Shown: positions 1 to 10,052, counted from the first letter of the stretch. The stretch is 56,401 nucleotides of DNA from Pseudomonadota bacterium (GCA_027624035.1 JAQBUI010000022.1:1-56401), one strand, 5' to 3'. Numbers and translations are program-made. The notes: a model not told the origin generated them from the sequence alone.

Positions 1-1404
1 GGCGAACGGATTGAACACATTCGGGACCTGCGAGGTTCCGTATTTGCTATGCCCGATGTTTCTAGCCCGCCAATGTCGGAGTTCTCGCTGATCGATGAGT
101 CCAGCCTGCGTGAGGACCGAGGCGATGGTGCCACGCCGGTGTCGCTGATTGACCCGGGGCGCCGCGAAGCGGTGCGGCTACCATCCTATGAGGCGGTGCG
201 GGAAGATCGGGTCCTGTACGCTCAGGCGTCGCGGATTCTGCATCGGGAAACCAACCCCTACAACGCCAGGGCCCTCGTCCAGGCTCACGGTGACCGGGAG
301 GTCTGGCTGAATCCTCCGCCGAAACCACTGAGTACCGCGGAGATGGACTGGGTGTTCGGATTGCCTTACCAGCGAGTCCCCCATCCTGCTTACGGGCAGG
401 CAAAGATTCCTGCCTATGAGATGATCCGGTTCTCGGTGAACATCATGCGTGGCTGCTTCGGCGGTTGTACGTTCTGCTCCATTACCGAGCATGAGGGCCG
501 CATCATCCAGAGCCGGTCTGAGGAATCCATTCTGGCGGAGATTGGCGAGATCAGAGACCGGACACCGGGTTTTACGGGCGTGATTTCCGATCTTGGGGGG
601 CCAACGGCCAACATGTGGCGTCTCGCCTGCAAGGACCGGGAAACCGAGGCAGCCTGCAGGCGCCCGTCCTGCGTCTACCCCACCATCTGCAAGAACCTCA
701 ATACCGACCAGACGCCACTGATCTCCCTGTATCGCAATGCCCGTTCTGTCGACGGCGTCAAAAAGGTCCTGATCGCGTCCGGGCTTCGCTACGACCTGGC
801 GGTGAGGACGCCTGAGTACGTTCGCGAACTGGTGACCGAGCACGTTGGCGGCTATTTGAAGATCGCTCCCGAACACACCGAAGAGGGCCCTCTGTCGAAG
901 ATGATGAAGCCGGGGATGGGCACATATGATGAGTTCAAGGCCCTGTTTGACCAGTATTCAAAGGAAGCAGGCAAGGAGCAGTATCTGATTCCCTATTTCA
1001 TTGCCGGGCATCCCGGCACGAGCGACGAGGACATGCTCAATCTGGCATTGTGGCTGAAACGGAATGGCTTTCGGGCTGACCAGGTACAGAATTTCTATCC
1101 GTCGCCCATGGCCACAGCGACTGCCATGTACCACTCGGGCAAGAACTCCCTCCGGGCTGTGCATCGGGACGGCGGTGATGTGCCAAGCGTGCGGGGGGGC
1201 CGGCAGCGTCGTCTTCACAAGGCGTTTCTTCGTTATCACGACCCGGACAACTGGTCGATGCTGCGGACGGCGCTCAAACGAATGGGCCGGAGCGACCTGA
1301 TTGGCAACGGCAAGGTTCATCTGGTTCCGCGCACCGATTTTGGCCCCCGGACAAGTAGCCCGGGGAAGTCATTTCGCACCCGACATACGAGCAGGCGTGG
1401 CTGA
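1..1404 (+). CDS. ygiQ: YgiQ family radical SAM protein (5' end outside window)
   Basis: The reading frame is open from the first base, so the gene starts before the window; 467 codons are visible. E. coli YgiQ is about 740 residues, so roughly the last 60 percent is here. Seen: the radical SAM cluster motif CFGGCTFC (CxxxCxxC) just after a [10 protein letters not shown] stretch. It is followed by the family-typical segments [24 protein letters not shown] and [12 protein letters not shown], and a C-terminal [11 protein letters not shown] element. Known of the family: [4Fe-4S]/SAM enzymes of uncertain substrate. The last base of its stop codon is the first base of the next gene's ATG, so the CoA transferase is probably translationally coupled. 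The ATG at 49 is internal, not the true start. Confidence 0.93.
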   Translation, partial: GERIEHIRDLRGSVFAMPDVSSPPMSEFSLIDESSLREDRGDGATPVSLIDPGRREAVRLPSYEAVREDRVLYAQASRILHRETNPYNARALVQAHGDREVWLNPPPKPLSTAEMDWVFGLPYQRVPHPAYGQAKIPAYEMIRFSVNIMRGCFGGCTFCSITEHEGRIIQSRSEESILAEIGEIRDRTPGFTGVISDLGGPTANMWRLACKDRETEAACRRPSCVYPTICKNLNTDQTPLISLYRNARSVDGVKKVLIASGLRYDLAVRTPEYVRELVTEHVGGYLKIAPEHTEEGPLSKMMKPGMGTYDEFKALFDQYSKEAGKEQYLIPYFIAGHPGTSDEDMLNLALWLKRNGFRADQVQNFYPSPMATATAMYHSGKNSLRAVHRDGGDVPSVRGGRQRRLHKAFLRYHDPDNWSMLRTALKRMGRSDLIGNGKVHLVPRTDFGPRTSSPGKSFRTRHTSRRG

Positions 1405-2609
1405 TGCTGCTTGAAGGCCTGCGAGTGATTGATGCGGCCAGCTATCTGGCCGCACCGGCCGCCGCCACCACCATGGCGGACTTCGGGGCCGATGTGATCA
1501 AGGTCGAACCGCCCGGGGGGGACGGCTATCGACTGCTCCATGGCGTCTATCCGATCGATTACAACTGGCAGCTGACCTCTCGAAACAAGCGTGGCATCGG
1601 GCTTGACCTCAATAAGCCGGAGGCGCGTCGGATCCTGCATCGCCTCATTGATGATGCGGATGTGCTGCTGCTGAACTTCAGGGAGGATCAGATCAGGGAG
1701 TTCGAACTCGACTACGATCGGCTGCGGGCAACCAACCCGCGCCTGATCTATGCCCTGCTGACCGGCTACGGTACTCGTGGCCCGGACCGGAACAAGCGAG
1801 GCTTCGACATCAATGCCTGGTGGGCTCGAACCGGCATCATGGATCTGATGAAAGCCTTTGGCCGGGCGCCGGTCTTTCCACCGGGTGGGGTAGGTGACCA
1901 TGCCACGTCCATGAGCCTGCTCGCCGCCATTATGATGGCGCTATATCATCGGGAACGAACCGGCGAGGGAAAGAAGGTGTCCACCTCTCTGGTGGCGAAT
2001 GGCTGCTATGCCAATGGCATGCATCTGCAGGGCGCCATTGCGGGGTTTGATCTCAGTCAGGCACTGGTAGAACGAAAGGGGCTGCGCAGCCCGTTTGCGT
2101 CGGTCTATCAAACCCGGGACGCCCGATACATCGTGCTGGTGATTGCCAATCCCGGCAAGGAGTGGCCGCGGCTGGCAGCAGCCCTGGGGCATACGAACTG
2201 GCTTTCCGAGCCCCGGTTTGCTGATGGCGCGACGGCCGTCGCGCATCGCGATGAACTCCGCGACAGGCTGACAGACGTGATTGGATCGCGCAATCTGGCT
2301 GATCTGTGCCCGGCACTGGATGATCAGGATCTCACCTATGAAGTGATCGAGACCATCTCGGACGTGGTCCGTGATGCCCATCTGATCGAGAACGGTGTGC
2401 TGGTTGCGACCGGGTCGGATGATCCCGATTATCAGTGGACAGTGGCCAACCCCATCAGCGTGGATCAGGCGCCTCACCGTACACCCACGCCAGCGCCTGG
2501 CATTGGTCAGCACAATACCGCGGTACTGACAGAACTGGGCCTTGGCGAAGACGAAATTGTTCGTCTGACGACTGCTGGTATCGTTGTCTCGGGCAAGAGC
2601 GAACCGTAA
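1404..2609 (+). CDS. CaiB/BaiF family (class III) CoA transferase
   Basis: A 401-residue protein of normal length for family III CoA transferases, which move CoA between carboxylic acids through an aspartyl-CoA intermediate. Seen: N-terminal LLEGLRVIDAASYLAAP, then FGADVIKVEPPGGD, SRNKRGIGLDLNKPEA, and VGDHATSM at about residue 165, where the catalytic aspartate of the family lies. The TGEGKKVSTSL segment follows. The start overlaps the upstream stop by one base. The substrate cannot be read from the sequence. An amidohydrolase and a short-chain-type reductase follow on the same strand, so a catabolic role is likely but inferred. Confidence 0.9.
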   Translation: MLLEGLRVIDAASYLAAPAAATTMADFGADVIKVEPPGGDGYRLLHGVYPIDYNWQLTSRNKRGIGLDLNKPEARRILHRLIDDADVLLLNFREDQIREFELDYDRLRATNPRLIYALLTGYGTRGPDRNKRGFDINAWWARTGIMDLMKAFGRAPVFPPGGVGDHATSMSLLAAIMMALYHRERTGEGKKVSTSLVANGCYANGMHLQGAIAGFDLSQALVERKGLRSPFASVYQTRDARYIVLVIANPGKEWPRLAAALGHTNWLSEPRFADGATAVAHRDELRDRLTDVIGSRNLADLCPALDDQDLTYEVIETISDVVRDAHLIENGVLVATGSDDPDYQWTVANPISVDQAPHRTPTPAPGIGQHNTAVLTELGLGEDEIVRLTTAGIVVSGKSEP

Positions 2610-2647
2610 ACAGTCGCGGCAGATCGCTGTAACGTGGAGAAGCAGAT

Positions 2648-3796
2648 ATGAGCTATGCAGGAGATAGGGTGGTCTATGACGCCGACAGTCATCTTATGGA
2701 GCTACCGGATTATCTGACAGCAAACGCCGACGCTGACGTGCGTGCACAGCTGCCGGAAATTGGTGCCGCGACCACCAGCGTATTTGACCCGGGTGCTCAC
2801 CGAGGCAAACGTGGCCATGATCCGGAAACCATGGCAACGTTGCTTGCGCTGGGTGACAACCTGACACGGGGGCCAAAATGGCATGATGCCCTTGGTGCGT
2901 TCAGCGGCAGCGAACGAAGTATGGCGCTGGATTTACTCGGGTTCAAAAGGCAGGTCATATTCTCCACTTTCTGCGCCCGCCTGATTTTCGGGGCAGACGA
3001 TGCACAGGTCAGCTATGGCGCCGCCACGGCGCAGAACCGTGCAATGCGGGATTTTGTCAGCGACGACGATCGCCTGATCGGAGTCGCGATGGTACCGCTT
3101 GATGACCCGCAGCGAGCACTCGCTGAAATCGAACAGTGTCTGCATGACGGTCTTGGGGCCGTCTGGATCAGTGCCGACGCGCCCGGCGGTCGATCGCCCG
3201 GACATCCGTCCCATGATGCCATCTGGGCCAGGCTGCAGGAGGCGAGGGTGCCGTTTATTCTGCATGTTGGCAGTGCGCCGCTATCGATCGAGGCGCCGTG
3301 GATGAACGACGGCTACCCGGACCGGGTGACGGCCAGGGGCGGTGCCGAGGTTATCGGCTCCAAAGACCTGACGGTCATTCACCACGCCTCGGCGAGGTTC
3401 ATATCCACGCTGGTGCTTGATGGGGTCCTGGATCGGTTCCCCGGGTTAAGAGGCGGGGTGATTGAAATCGGTGCGGGCTGGGTTCCTGACATGATCCGAC
3501 GACTGGACTATGCCGCAGAGATCTGGGCCAGGTCAGAGCCTCACCTGGCCCAGATGAAGCGCCGGCCGTCGGAGCAGATTCGCCAGCAGATGAGATTCAC
3601 GCCCTATCCCTTTGAAGATGTGGCAAAGCTGGTAGGGGAGTCCTATCCGGAGTTGTATCTGTTTTCGTCAGATTATCCGCACGCTGAAGGTGGTCGGGAC
3701 CCGATAGGGCGGTTTTCCCGGAGCACCGCATCGCTGTCGGCAACGGATCGCGATCTGTTTTTCCATCGCAACTTTCTTGACCTGTATCCGGCCTGA
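2648..3796 (+). CDS. Amidohydrolase family 2 (ACMSD-like) metal-dependent hydrolase
   Basis: 382 residues with the layout of the aminocarboxymuconate-semialdehyde decarboxylase/amidohydrolase_2 TIM barrel. Seen: N-terminal metal motif DADSH (DxH in place of the more usual HxH), LHVGSAPLS, HHASARF and a C-terminal SSDYPHAEGG where the last metal ligand aspartate is expected. The ATG is preceded by GGAGAAG at good spacing. Members of this family do decarboxylation or hydrolysis of aromatic or lactone substrates; which one is not decidable here. It lies 38 bp after the CoA transferase and probably shares its transcript. Confidence 0.87.
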   Translation: MSYAGDRVVYDADSHLMELPDYLTANADADVRAQLPEIGAATTSVFDPGAHRGKRGHDPETMATLLALGDNLTRGPKWHDALGAFSGSERSMALDLLGFKRQVIFSTFCARLIFGADDAQVSYGAATAQNRAMRDFVSDDDRLIGVAMVPLDDPQRALAEIEQCLHDGLGAVWISADAPGGRSPGHPSHDAIWARLQEARVPFILHVGSAPLSIEAPWMNDGYPDRVTARGGAEVIGSKDLTVIHHASARFISTLVLDGVLDRFPGLRGGVIEIGAGWVPDMIRRLDYAAEIWARSEPHLAQMKRRPSEQIRQQMRFTPYPFEDVAKLVGESYPELYLFSSDYPHAEGGRDPIGRFSRSTASLSATDRDLFFHRNFLDLYPA

Positions 3797-3905
3797 CCTG
3801 TATCGGGCTGCTGCCGGACAAGCCGCCAGCTGGCTTTTACACCAGCGGCGTTTGAACGTACACTGCCGCTTCCTGACAATTTGACGAATCAACCTGGGAG
3901 ATTCC

Positions 3906-5000
3906 ATGCCTTCTGTTACCTCATCCGACGGTCCCGTTGCGGTTACCGGCGCTTCCGGCTTTATCGGTGCTCATACCGTCATCCAACTGATGAAGCGGGG
4001 CTATGACGTTCGTGGCTGCGTAACCGATACCAGCAATCCTGACAAGACCGGGTTTCTGCTGAAACTCAATGATGAACATCCCGGTAATGTCACCCTGCAT
4101 CAGGCCAATCTGCTCGAGGATGGCAGCTATGATGAGATTTTTGCCGGATGCAGTGCCGTTCTGCATGTGGGTACACCGATGGGCTATGGCGGAGCCAACA
4201 GGCCGCAGCAGGTCTATGATGGCATGATTGGCGGCATCAACAACGTTGTTGGTTCCATCAAACGGTCTGGTTCAGTCAAGCGGCTGGTCTATACCAGTTC
4301 GTTTGCGGCGATTGGCCATCCCGCTCCCCCCGGGTATCGGTACACGGAAGCGGACTGGGCTTCCGATAACCGTGAAAACGATGCCAACTGGAATACCAAA
4401 GACCTTAATGACAAGGGTGAAGTCGGCTATGCCTACGGCAAGGTCGAAGGCGAACATCTGGTCAACCGCCTGGCTGCAGAAGATGGCAGCTTCGATGCGA
4501 TCTCGGTTTGCCCGATTGTGGTGCTCGGCCCATTGCTGAGTGTGGTGCACGAGTGTGTTGGCTCGTGGCAATATGCGCTCGGCCGCACCCTCACGGGGAA
4601 GAACAATCCACGCGGCTGGCAGGCATTGTGGAATATCGTTGATGTGCGCGACGTCGCTGAGGCGCATGTGCTGATTGCCGAGAGCGCGACCTGCAAGAAC
4701 GGTGACCGATTTCAGTTGAGTGCTACCGACGAGTCCGGCGAAATCACCGTCAAACAATTGCAGGAACACCTGCAGAAGCAGTTGCCACATATTGCTGTCG
4801 GTGGCCCACCACCGGAATACGATGCGATGATCGAAAAATACGGCAAGCCCTATGATGCACCCCGGGCCCACTGCGACAAGGCTCGAACGGAACTGGGTCT
4901 GAAGACTCACCCTGTGGAAGACACCATCAGAACCACAGCAGAGACGTTCATTGAGCTGGGCCTGGTGGAACCAGCGTTGAAAAAGAGAGATGGCCCCTGA
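3906..5000 (+). CDS. NAD(P)-dependent epimerase/dihydroflavonol-reductase-like oxidoreductase
   Basis: 364 residues, extended SDR type. Seen: the dinucleotide-binding motif TGASGFIGAHT near residue 12, the segment LVYTSSFAAIG, and the catalytic YxxxK in the sequence YAYGK around residue 180. The start has GGGAG eight bases upstream. The closest functional group by appearance is the dihydroflavonol-4-reductase/anthocyanidin-reductase type, which reduces ketones or aldehydes; the substrate is unknown. A hairpin-containing copy of the window's 90-bp repeat follows directly after the stop and could serve as a transcript end. Confidence 0.87.
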   Translation: MPSVTSSDGPVAVTGASGFIGAHTVIQLMKRGYDVRGCVTDTSNPDKTGFLLKLNDEHPGNVTLHQANLLEDGSYDEIFAGCSAVLHVGTPMGYGGANRPQQVYDGMIGGINNVVGSIKRSGSVKRLVYTSSFAAIGHPAPPGYRYTEADWASDNRENDANWNTKDLNDKGEVGYAYGKVEGEHLVNRLAAEDGSFDAISVCPIVVLGPLLSVVHECVGSWQYALGRTLTGKNNPRGWQALWNIVDVRDVAEAHVLIAESATCKNGDRFQLSATDESGEITVKQLQEHLQKQLPHIAVGGPPPEYDAMIEKYGKPYDAPRAHCDKARTELGLKTHPVEDTIRTTAETFIELGLVEPALKKRDGP

Positions 5001-5009
5001 TTCTCCGGG

Positions 5010-5050
5010 GAGCCCTCAGCGTGCCCGGGTCGGGCACGCCGTCGTTGCGC
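5010..5050 (-). repeat. Dispersed intergenic repeat, half copy (copy G)
   Basis: Right half of the family in reverse orientation. It contains GCGTGCCCG, a three-base loop and CGGGCACGC, a perfect 9-bp stem, followed by a degenerate left half. This half is nearly identical to the right half of the copy at 54481-54572. Sits 10 bp after the stop of the reductase gene. Confidence 0.7.
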
Positions 5051-5143
5051 CTACCGCAGGATGTTTGCGCGATTGATGGTAGCTTCGAAGCGACCAGGCC
5101 GTAGTTTTTGGGACGTTCCTATCTTGATCCTTCTGGCGTACGG

Positions 5144-5461
5144 TCAATTGTGGCCCCCGCTCCGTAACAGACTCCAGGATAGCCCTACGGAGACAAGCGT
5201 TATCCCCACCCCGAGTACAATCCAGTGCAGGCCATATCCGGTGGCGACGCCAGTGACCTGAAACAGGAAACCGCCAGGTTCCCGCGGAAACAATTCAGCA
5301 TTCCTCCATTTTTGGCTGAACGCTTTGGTTTCGCAGGTGACACAGCCAAAATGCAGTGGCTCATCAGGATCTGGAGAACCTCCGATCAGGGTCTTTTTCG
5401 GTGAGGCGCTGGGGTCAGCAGCAGGGCAAGAGAACAACCGCAATAACGGGTTTGCCTGCAT
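5144..5461 (-). CDS. Possible small membrane protein (doubtful)
   Basis: A 105-codon frame 10 bp downstream of the SirB1-type gene, in the only sizeable gap (5001-5471) of this part. I recognise no family. The C-terminal third (HWIVLGVGITLVSVGLSWSL, about residues 79-98) reads as one good transmembrane helix followed by a short LLRSGGHN tail. The N-terminal two thirds are cysteine- and proline-rich and not convincing. There is no clear ribosome-binding site. It may be a real small gene, the remnant of one, or a chance frame; the rest of the gap holds only the repeat half copy. Confidence 0.35.
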   Translation of the reverse strand: MQANPLLRLFSCPAADPSASPKKTLIGGSPDPDEPLHFGCVTCETKAFSQKWRNAELFPREPGGFLFQVTGVATGYGLHWIVLGVGITLVSVGLSWSLLRSGGHN

Positions 5462-5471
5462 CGTTGCCGGG

Positions 5472-6299
5472 CTAGTGCAGGGTAGTCCCGCGGGTTTCCA
5501 GTGCCAGCAGGCGCTGGCTTACAACCTGCCGCAGTTTGTCGTCGTCAGAGTGCTGTAGTACCTGGGTGTAGGTGTGCTGCGCCAGGCTGACGTTGCCCTG
5601 CATTTCGTAGACAGCGCCCAGTTGGATGTTGAACTCTGGCCGCCCCGGCAGCAACAGCAGCTGCCGGTCAATGCAAGCCTTGCTCTCATCCCAGGCCTTT
5701 TTCTGCCAGAAGATCTGCTTCAGGTTGTCCAGAATGCGAATCAGAATGTCCTTGTTGCCGGCGGTTGCGAAATATTCGTCCTGTAGCACGGCGCGCGGCC
5801 CGGCCAGTTGTTTGAGCAGCGTCGCGCAGTCCGGCCTGCTTAGAATCCGCCCGGAAAAGGGGTCTACGATCACGTTCTGATCGCTGCCATAGCTGACCAG
5901 AAAATGCCCCGGAAAGGCGATGCCCTTCACGGCAATGTCGAGTCGGGCGCCGAGTGAGATGTGCAGCAGGGCGAGCGTAATAGGTATGCCGTTGCGGGTA
6001 TCAAGGACCCGATTCAGATAGCTGTTGTCTGGATCGTAGTAGTCCCGGACGTTGCCACTGAACCCCTCGGAGATGTGGATAAACTCAATCAGCCCGTTGA
6101 CCGAAACCCCAAGCGGTACATTGCCAGCCTGGGTACTCTCGAACTTGTCAGCGAGGTTGTTGAGCAGTGTCAGGTAGTGCCCGACGTCCAACTGGGACCG
6201 GGTTTCAGCGGCGATCAGCAGAGCCGCTTCATCAAGGTGAATGTCCTCATCCGGAAGGCTGGCAATCTGGGCGAATCTTTCTCTGGCTTCTTCGTTCAT
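5472..6299 (-). CDS. SirB1 family protein (transglutaminase-like + TPR)
   Basis: 275 residues from the chosen ATG at 6299; a start 21 codons upstream is possible but adds an atypical tail. Seen: the SirB1 signature NSYLNRVLDTRNGIPITLALLHI and GIAFPGHFLVSYG in the middle, then a C-terminal tetratricopeptide region (KQIFWQKKAWDESKACIDRQLLLLPGRPEF and the following helix pair). The family is widespread in gammaproteobacteria and has a transglutaminase-like fold; no catalytic role is established. It is the last gene of a minus-strand run after the nitroreductase and trhO. Confidence 0.88.
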   Translation of the reverse strand: MNEEARERFAQIASLPDEDIHLDEAALLIAAETRSQLDVGHYLTLLNNLADKFESTQAGNVPLGVSVNGLIEFIHISEGFSGNVRDYYDPDNSYLNRVLDTRNGIPITLALLHISLGARLDIAVKGIAFPGHFLVSYGSDQNVIVDPFSGRILSRPDCATLLKQLAGPRAVLQDEYFATAGNKDILIRILDNLKQIFWQKKAWDESKACIDRQLLLLPGRPEFNIQLGAVYEMQGNVSLAQHTYTQVLQHSDDDKLRQVVSQRLLALETRGTTLH

Positions 6300-6387
6300 G
6301 AGCCCATCTTTACAATCTTGAACAATGGATGCAAACCCCGATATCGCGGCATTGCCGGGCATCTGAATTCAGCAAAGGGTCGGGTGG

Positions 6388-7374
6388 CTATTGGCCCCGC
6401 TGGCGCTGCTTGCGCAGTTTCTTTGCCTGCCGGCTTCGGGCCTGTGAGCGTGCCGCATCGCCACCGATGTGTGGCTGGCCCCGCTGCTCCGCGAGTTGCA
6501 TCTGTTTTTCTCGTTCCAGCAGGCGCAAGCGCCGCTCCTCGGTGACCCCGGTAATGCAGTGCGGGCAACTCACTCCGGGTTCGTAGTCGGGTGAGGCCTT
6601 GTCTGCGGCGTTGATGGGCATGCGGCAGGCGTGGCACTGCTCGTAGTGGCCGGTCTGCAATTGATGGTTCACTGTGACCCGGTCATCGAACACGAAGCAC
6701 TCACCTTCCCACAGGGAATCTTCTTCCGGCACCTCCTCCAGATACTTGAGAATGCCACCTTCAAGGTGATACACGTCCTCATAGCCGAGGGACTTGAGCA
6801 AGGCGGTGGATTTCTCGCAGCGGATGCCGCCGGTACAGAACATGGCCACCTTCTGACCCTTGCCGAGGTTCATCCGGTCCCGGGCGTAGTCGGGAAACTC
6901 ACGGAAGCTCCTGGTATGTGGATTGACCGCGTTGCGAAACGTCCCGATGGCGACTTCATATTCATTGCGGGTGTCGATCACGGTGACGGCAGGGTCGGAA
7001 ATCAGTGCATTCCAGTCCTGCGGTTTGACGTATGTCCCGGAAATGGCCAACGGATCAATGTCCGGGGCGCCCATGGTCACGATCTCCTTGCGCAGCTTGA
7101 CCTTGGTGCGATGAAAGGGCGGCCTGTCCGTCGTGGACTCCTTGTGTCTCAAGCCTGAAAACCGGGGGTCAGAGCGTAGTCTGGCAAGGGTTCGGTCAAT
7201 TCCATTTCTGGACCCGGCTATGGTCCCGTTGATGCCTTCCGGCGCCAGCAAAATCGTGCCTCGAACCTGCTGATCGAGCAGTGCGCCGAGAAGTTTCCGG
7301 CGCAGACCTGGAAGATCTTTCAGGTGGACGAAGTGATAGAACGCACAGACGACGATGGGCCCTTCGGAACTCAT
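6388..7374 (-). CDS. trhO: tRNA U34 5-hydroxylase TrhO (rhodanese-domain, YceA family)
   Basis: 328 residues. Family knowledge: TrhO makes 5-hydroxyuridine at tRNA position 34. Seen: N-terminal acylphosphatase-like domain ([16 protein letters not shown]), a rhodanese domain with the catalytic loop [11 protein letters not shown], and a C-terminal cysteine-rich part (CHACRMPI and CPHC) likely to bind zinc. The tail is basic. The ATG at 7374 overlaps the stop of the upstream nitroreductase as ATGA, which supports this start over one 12 codons further upstream. Confidence 0.92.
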   Translation of the reverse strand: MSSEGPIVVCAFYHFVHLKDLPGLRRKLLGALLDQQVRGTILLAPEGINGTIAGSRNGIDRTLARLRSDPRFSGLRHKESTTDRPPFHRTKVKLRKEIVTMGAPDIDPLAISGTYVKPQDWNALISDPAVTVIDTRNEYEVAIGTFRNAVNPHTRSFREFPDYARDRMNLGKGQKVAMFCTGGIRCEKSTALLKSLGYEDVYHLEGGILKYLEEVPEEDSLWEGECFVFDDRVTVNHQLQTGHYEQCHACRMPINAADKASPDYEPGVSCPHCITGVTEERRLRLLEREKQMQLAEQRGQPHIGGDAARSQARSRQAKKLRKQRQRGQ

Positions 7375-8036
7375 GGCTGGAAAGGCTCCCCATCGAAGGT
7401 ATCGACCCATGTAAACGACGCAACCGGTGCCCGGCGCAATCGCGTCAGTTGTTTGACGGGCTTGCCGATGGCGACCATGGCGGCGATGGCAAAGTCCTCC
7501 GGGATATGCAGCAGTGCCTTCGCGGCCGGCTCCTGATGGGCAAGGAAGGTGGTCAGTACGCCGCCGAGGCCCTCATTTCGCGCCCCCAACAACACGTTCC
7601 AGACGAATGGGTAGATGGACGCGCCGGAAATGACACCTACCCGGTTCAAACCGGCATCGAATGAAGTGACCAGCGACAGATCGACACAAACGACCAGTAG
7701 CAGCGGCGCGTCTTCAAGATTGTCGACAAGTGGCAGCCGTGGCGAGGTTTCACGAACCGTCTGCTCTGTGACGCGGCTCGGTTTGATCGTATTAAAGGGG
7801 GTCTCGCCGGCGGCCATCTGGGCCTTGTACTGGCGGACAGTCGGCTGCATAAGCGCCTTCATTTCCCGTCGGATGTCAGCGTCTCTTACAACGAGGACCC
7901 TCCAGCCCTGACGGTTTCCACCGCTGGGTGCAAATCGGGCATGGTCCAGAATTCGGTACAGGGTCGCGTCATCCACGGCTTCGTCCACATATTCCCTGGC
8001 TGCAAATGCGGTCCGCATGGCGTCATAGACTTCCAT
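7371..8036 (-). CDS. Nitroreductase family FMN-dependent oxidoreductase
   Basis: 221 residues. Seen: the FMN-phosphate-binding start of the family ([13 protein letters not shown], with AREY replacing the usual RRSxR), [16 protein letters not shown], and the C-terminal [21 protein letters not shown]. Family members reduce nitro groups, quinones or flavins using NAD(P)H. It is the first gene of a run with trhO and the sirB1-like gene. Its 5' end faces the MaoC-like gene across a 67-bp divergent gap that should hold both promoters. The substrate is unknown. Confidence 0.86.
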   Translation of the reverse strand: MEVYDAMRTAFAAREYVDEAVDDATLYRILDHARFAPSGGNRQGWRVLVVRDADIRREMKALMQPTVRQYKAQMAAGETPFNTIKPSRVTEQTVRETSPRLPLVDNLEDAPLLLVVCVDLSLVTSFDAGLNRVGVISGASIYPFVWNVLLGARNEGLGGVLTTFLAHQEPAAKALLHIPEDFAIAAMVAIGKPVKQLTRLRRAPVASFTWVDTFDGEPFQP

Positions 8037-8103
8037 TGATTGATCCGGCTGACAGATGTGGGTGTATTATCACCTGATCGCAACGGTTTTTGCAGGCACA
8101 CAA

Positions 8104-8964
8104 ATGGCGGAGATCATTGAAGGGCCCCAGTGGGAGGCCAGAAACTGGTCCATTGATGCGGGCGAGGGCAGCATCCACGATGACGCCACCGCTTCCTCCC
8201 TGGGGTTCCGAGGTGGCACGGTAGCGGGCGACGTCCACATGAATCAGTTTGTGCCCGTACTGTTGCAGGTGTTCGGCTTCCGATGGTTCGAGCAGGGCAA
8301 CCTGTCGCTGACCTTCAGGAATGCCACAGTGGACATGGAGACGGTCCAGGTGTTTGCTGAAAAGCCCGGGGCTGGTATTCGACAGACCCGGGTCTGGATG
8401 GAGCGGGACGACGGTATGCTGGTCTGTGAGGGTACAGCGGCCATGGGAGATCACTCGACATCGGCACTGCGCGTCCGGGACCTTCGCCCCTGCGATCCTG
8501 CCGAACTCAAGGTGCTCGCCCGGGTGACTCCCGGGATGTCCCTCGGGAGCTATGATGTGCGGGTCACGCCAGACCGACAGTTCGAGTTATTCGATGCACT
8601 GTTGATCAGCGATCCGCTGGATTTTTATCGAACGGGTTCTCATTGGGGCGATGTGATTGCCTGCCCCTCGACGATCGTGCAACAGCTCTGGGGTATTCCC
8701 ATGGCAGGGCTGCGCCCGCATCTTGGAGATGTGGTGGGCCTGTTTGGGGCGATTGAGGTCGGCCAGGTCAGCGGCCCCATGGTATTGAACCGGGATTACC
8801 ATCTTGAGAGCGAGGTGATCTGTGTTGGTCAGAGCCCCAAGACCGAATACCTGTGGTTTGATACCACTGCATACGTTCCCGGAGGCGACCCGGTCGCGAC
8901 CATGAGAATGATGCTGCGCTTCATGAAGTCCTCATCGCGACTTTACGATGCTGATCCGGCGTGA
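8104..8964 (+). CDS. Hot-dog-fold (MaoC-like) protein of unknown substrate
   Basis: 286 residues from the ATG at 8104, which has GCAGG upstream and gives a typical beginning (MAEIIEGPQWEARNWS). Seen: an N-terminal hot-dog-like half with DDATASSLGFRGGTVAGDVHMNQFVP, resembling the substrate-binding strand-helix of MaoC dehydratases, and a C-terminal half ending in a second possible hot-dog (LNRDYHLESEVICVGQSPKTEYLWFDTTAYV). The canonical hydratase D-x(4)-H arrangement is not obvious. A dehydratase or thioesterase acting on CoA esters is the likely type, by inference. Confidence 0.65.
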   Translation: MAEIIEGPQWEARNWSIDAGEGSIHDDATASSLGFRGGTVAGDVHMNQFVPVLLQVFGFRWFEQGNLSLTFRNATVDMETVQVFAEKPGAGIRQTRVWMERDDGMLVCEGTAAMGDHSTSALRVRDLRPCDPAELKVLARVTPGMSLGSYDVRVTPDRQFELFDALLISDPLDFYRTGSHWGDVIACPSTIVQQLWGIPMAGLRPHLGDVVGLFGAIEVGQVSGPMVLNRDYHLESEVICVGQSPKTEYLWFDTTAYVPGGDPVATMRMMLRFMKSSSRLYDADPA

Positions 8965-8986
8965 TCCAAAGCCCTGCACGGGTTGA

Positions 8987-9850
8987 TCAACCGCCAATGC
9001 TCCCTGCGGCATCATAGAATCGTTGAAGTGAATCGATGTGCTCATCCGGCGCCAGCCCGGCGTTCATGGTGACGACGGCCGCATGGGTGACGCCCATGTC
9101 GCGCAGGCGTTTCAACTGGTCAAGTTGTTTGGGGCCGGCATCCCCCAGGCCCACCATGACCTCGATGCCAATCTCATCCGGGTTGCGGCCGTGATCTTGC
9201 GCTACCTGCTGCATGGCGTCGATCTGCGCTTTCAGATTCTCATTGTAGAACGGGAACCAGCCATCGGCGATCCGGCCAACCCGATCGATGACCTGGGGTG
9301 CCATGCCTCCGAGCCACACCGGAATGTGACGCCTGGCCGGGAGTGGGTTCAGGCCGGCCTCGCTGATCTTGTGCCAGCGACCATCGTAGGAAATGACCTC
9401 GTTGGCCCACAGTTTTCGCATGACATCAATCTGCTCCTCCGAGCGCACCCCACGGTTGTGGAAGTCCTCGGACAGGGCTTCATACTCGACGGCATTCCAG
9501 CCCGTACCGACTCCGAGTCTTAGCCGGCCCCGGGACAGGACATCCAGACTCGCGGCCTGCTTTGCCACGAGGGCGGTTTGACGCTGGGGCAGAATAATGA
9601 CGGCCGTAACGAGTTCCAGCGTTTCAGTCAGCCCGGCGAGGTAGCCGAACAATACAAAAGGCTCATGGAACATGCTGCTGGACGTGTATGGTCCGGACCA
9701 GTCGGGGCGGTTTTTTGTACTCGCGCCAAGCACATGGTCATACACGATCAGGTGATCGTATCCCGTGGATTCGGCGGTGGCGGCAAAGGCGGCTATCCGG
9801 TCAGGATCAGCGCCAATTTCGATCTGTGGAAAGACTGCGCCCAGCTTCAT
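8987..9850 (-). CDS. Luciferase-like (LLM class, F420-type) oxidoreductase
   Basis: About 287 residues. Seen: MKLGAVFPQIEIGADP at the start, GYDHLIVYDHVLG, the conserved RLRLGVGTGWNAVEYEALSEDF block and PVWLGGMAPQVIDRVGRIADGWFP. These are hallmarks of the TIGR03619-like F420-dependent branch. The start at 9850 is chosen by family length; ATG 9883 is also possible and neither has a good ribosome-binding site. It probably oxidises a small organic substrate with F420 or FMN. It converges on the hot-dog gene and diverges from the GFA gene. Confidence 0.85.
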   Translation of the reverse strand: MKLGAVFPQIEIGADPDRIAAFAATAESTGYDHLIVYDHVLGASTKNRPDWSGPYTSSSMFHEPFVLFGYLAGLTETLELVTAVIILPQRQTALVAKQAASLDVLSRGRLRLGVGTGWNAVEYEALSEDFHNRGVRSEEQIDVMRKLWANEVISYDGRWHKISEAGLNPLPARRHIPVWLGGMAPQVIDRVGRIADGWFPFYNENLKAQIDAMQQVAQDHGRNPDEIGIEVMVGLGDAGPKQLDQLKRLRDMGVTHAAVVTMNAGLAPDEHIDSLQRFYDAAGSIGG

Positions 9851-9987
9851 GTCTTGTACCGTGCTTTTGAGTATTTCCGTCATCAAAGCATGACCCGCAG
9901 GCGCACACAAGACGCGAGAATCGATGCGTCCCGGAACACGACCAGTCATCGACAGACGCGGTGCTGGTTCGGTAAGCTGATGGTGAA

Positions 9988-10052
9988 AGCCCTTGGCGAG
10001 TCAAGCCCTTGGCGAGTAAAGCGCTTGGCGCATGGTAGAGCCCTGGCGTATA
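9988..10052 (+). repeat. 16-bp tandem repeat, about four units
   Basis: Units of AGCCCTTGGCGAGTMA: two almost identical units, a third with a one-base insertion and substitutions, and a fourth degenerate (AGAGCCCTGGCGTATA). They lie in the divergent gap between the luciferase-like gene and the GFA gene, and run straight into a copy of the 90-bp dispersed repeat. The function is unknown; it may be slippage-derived. Confidence 0.7.

Noticed and set aside
5325..5558. 77-codon plus-strand frame
   Set aside because: It overlaps the SirB1-type gene and is its antisense shadow; no start signal.
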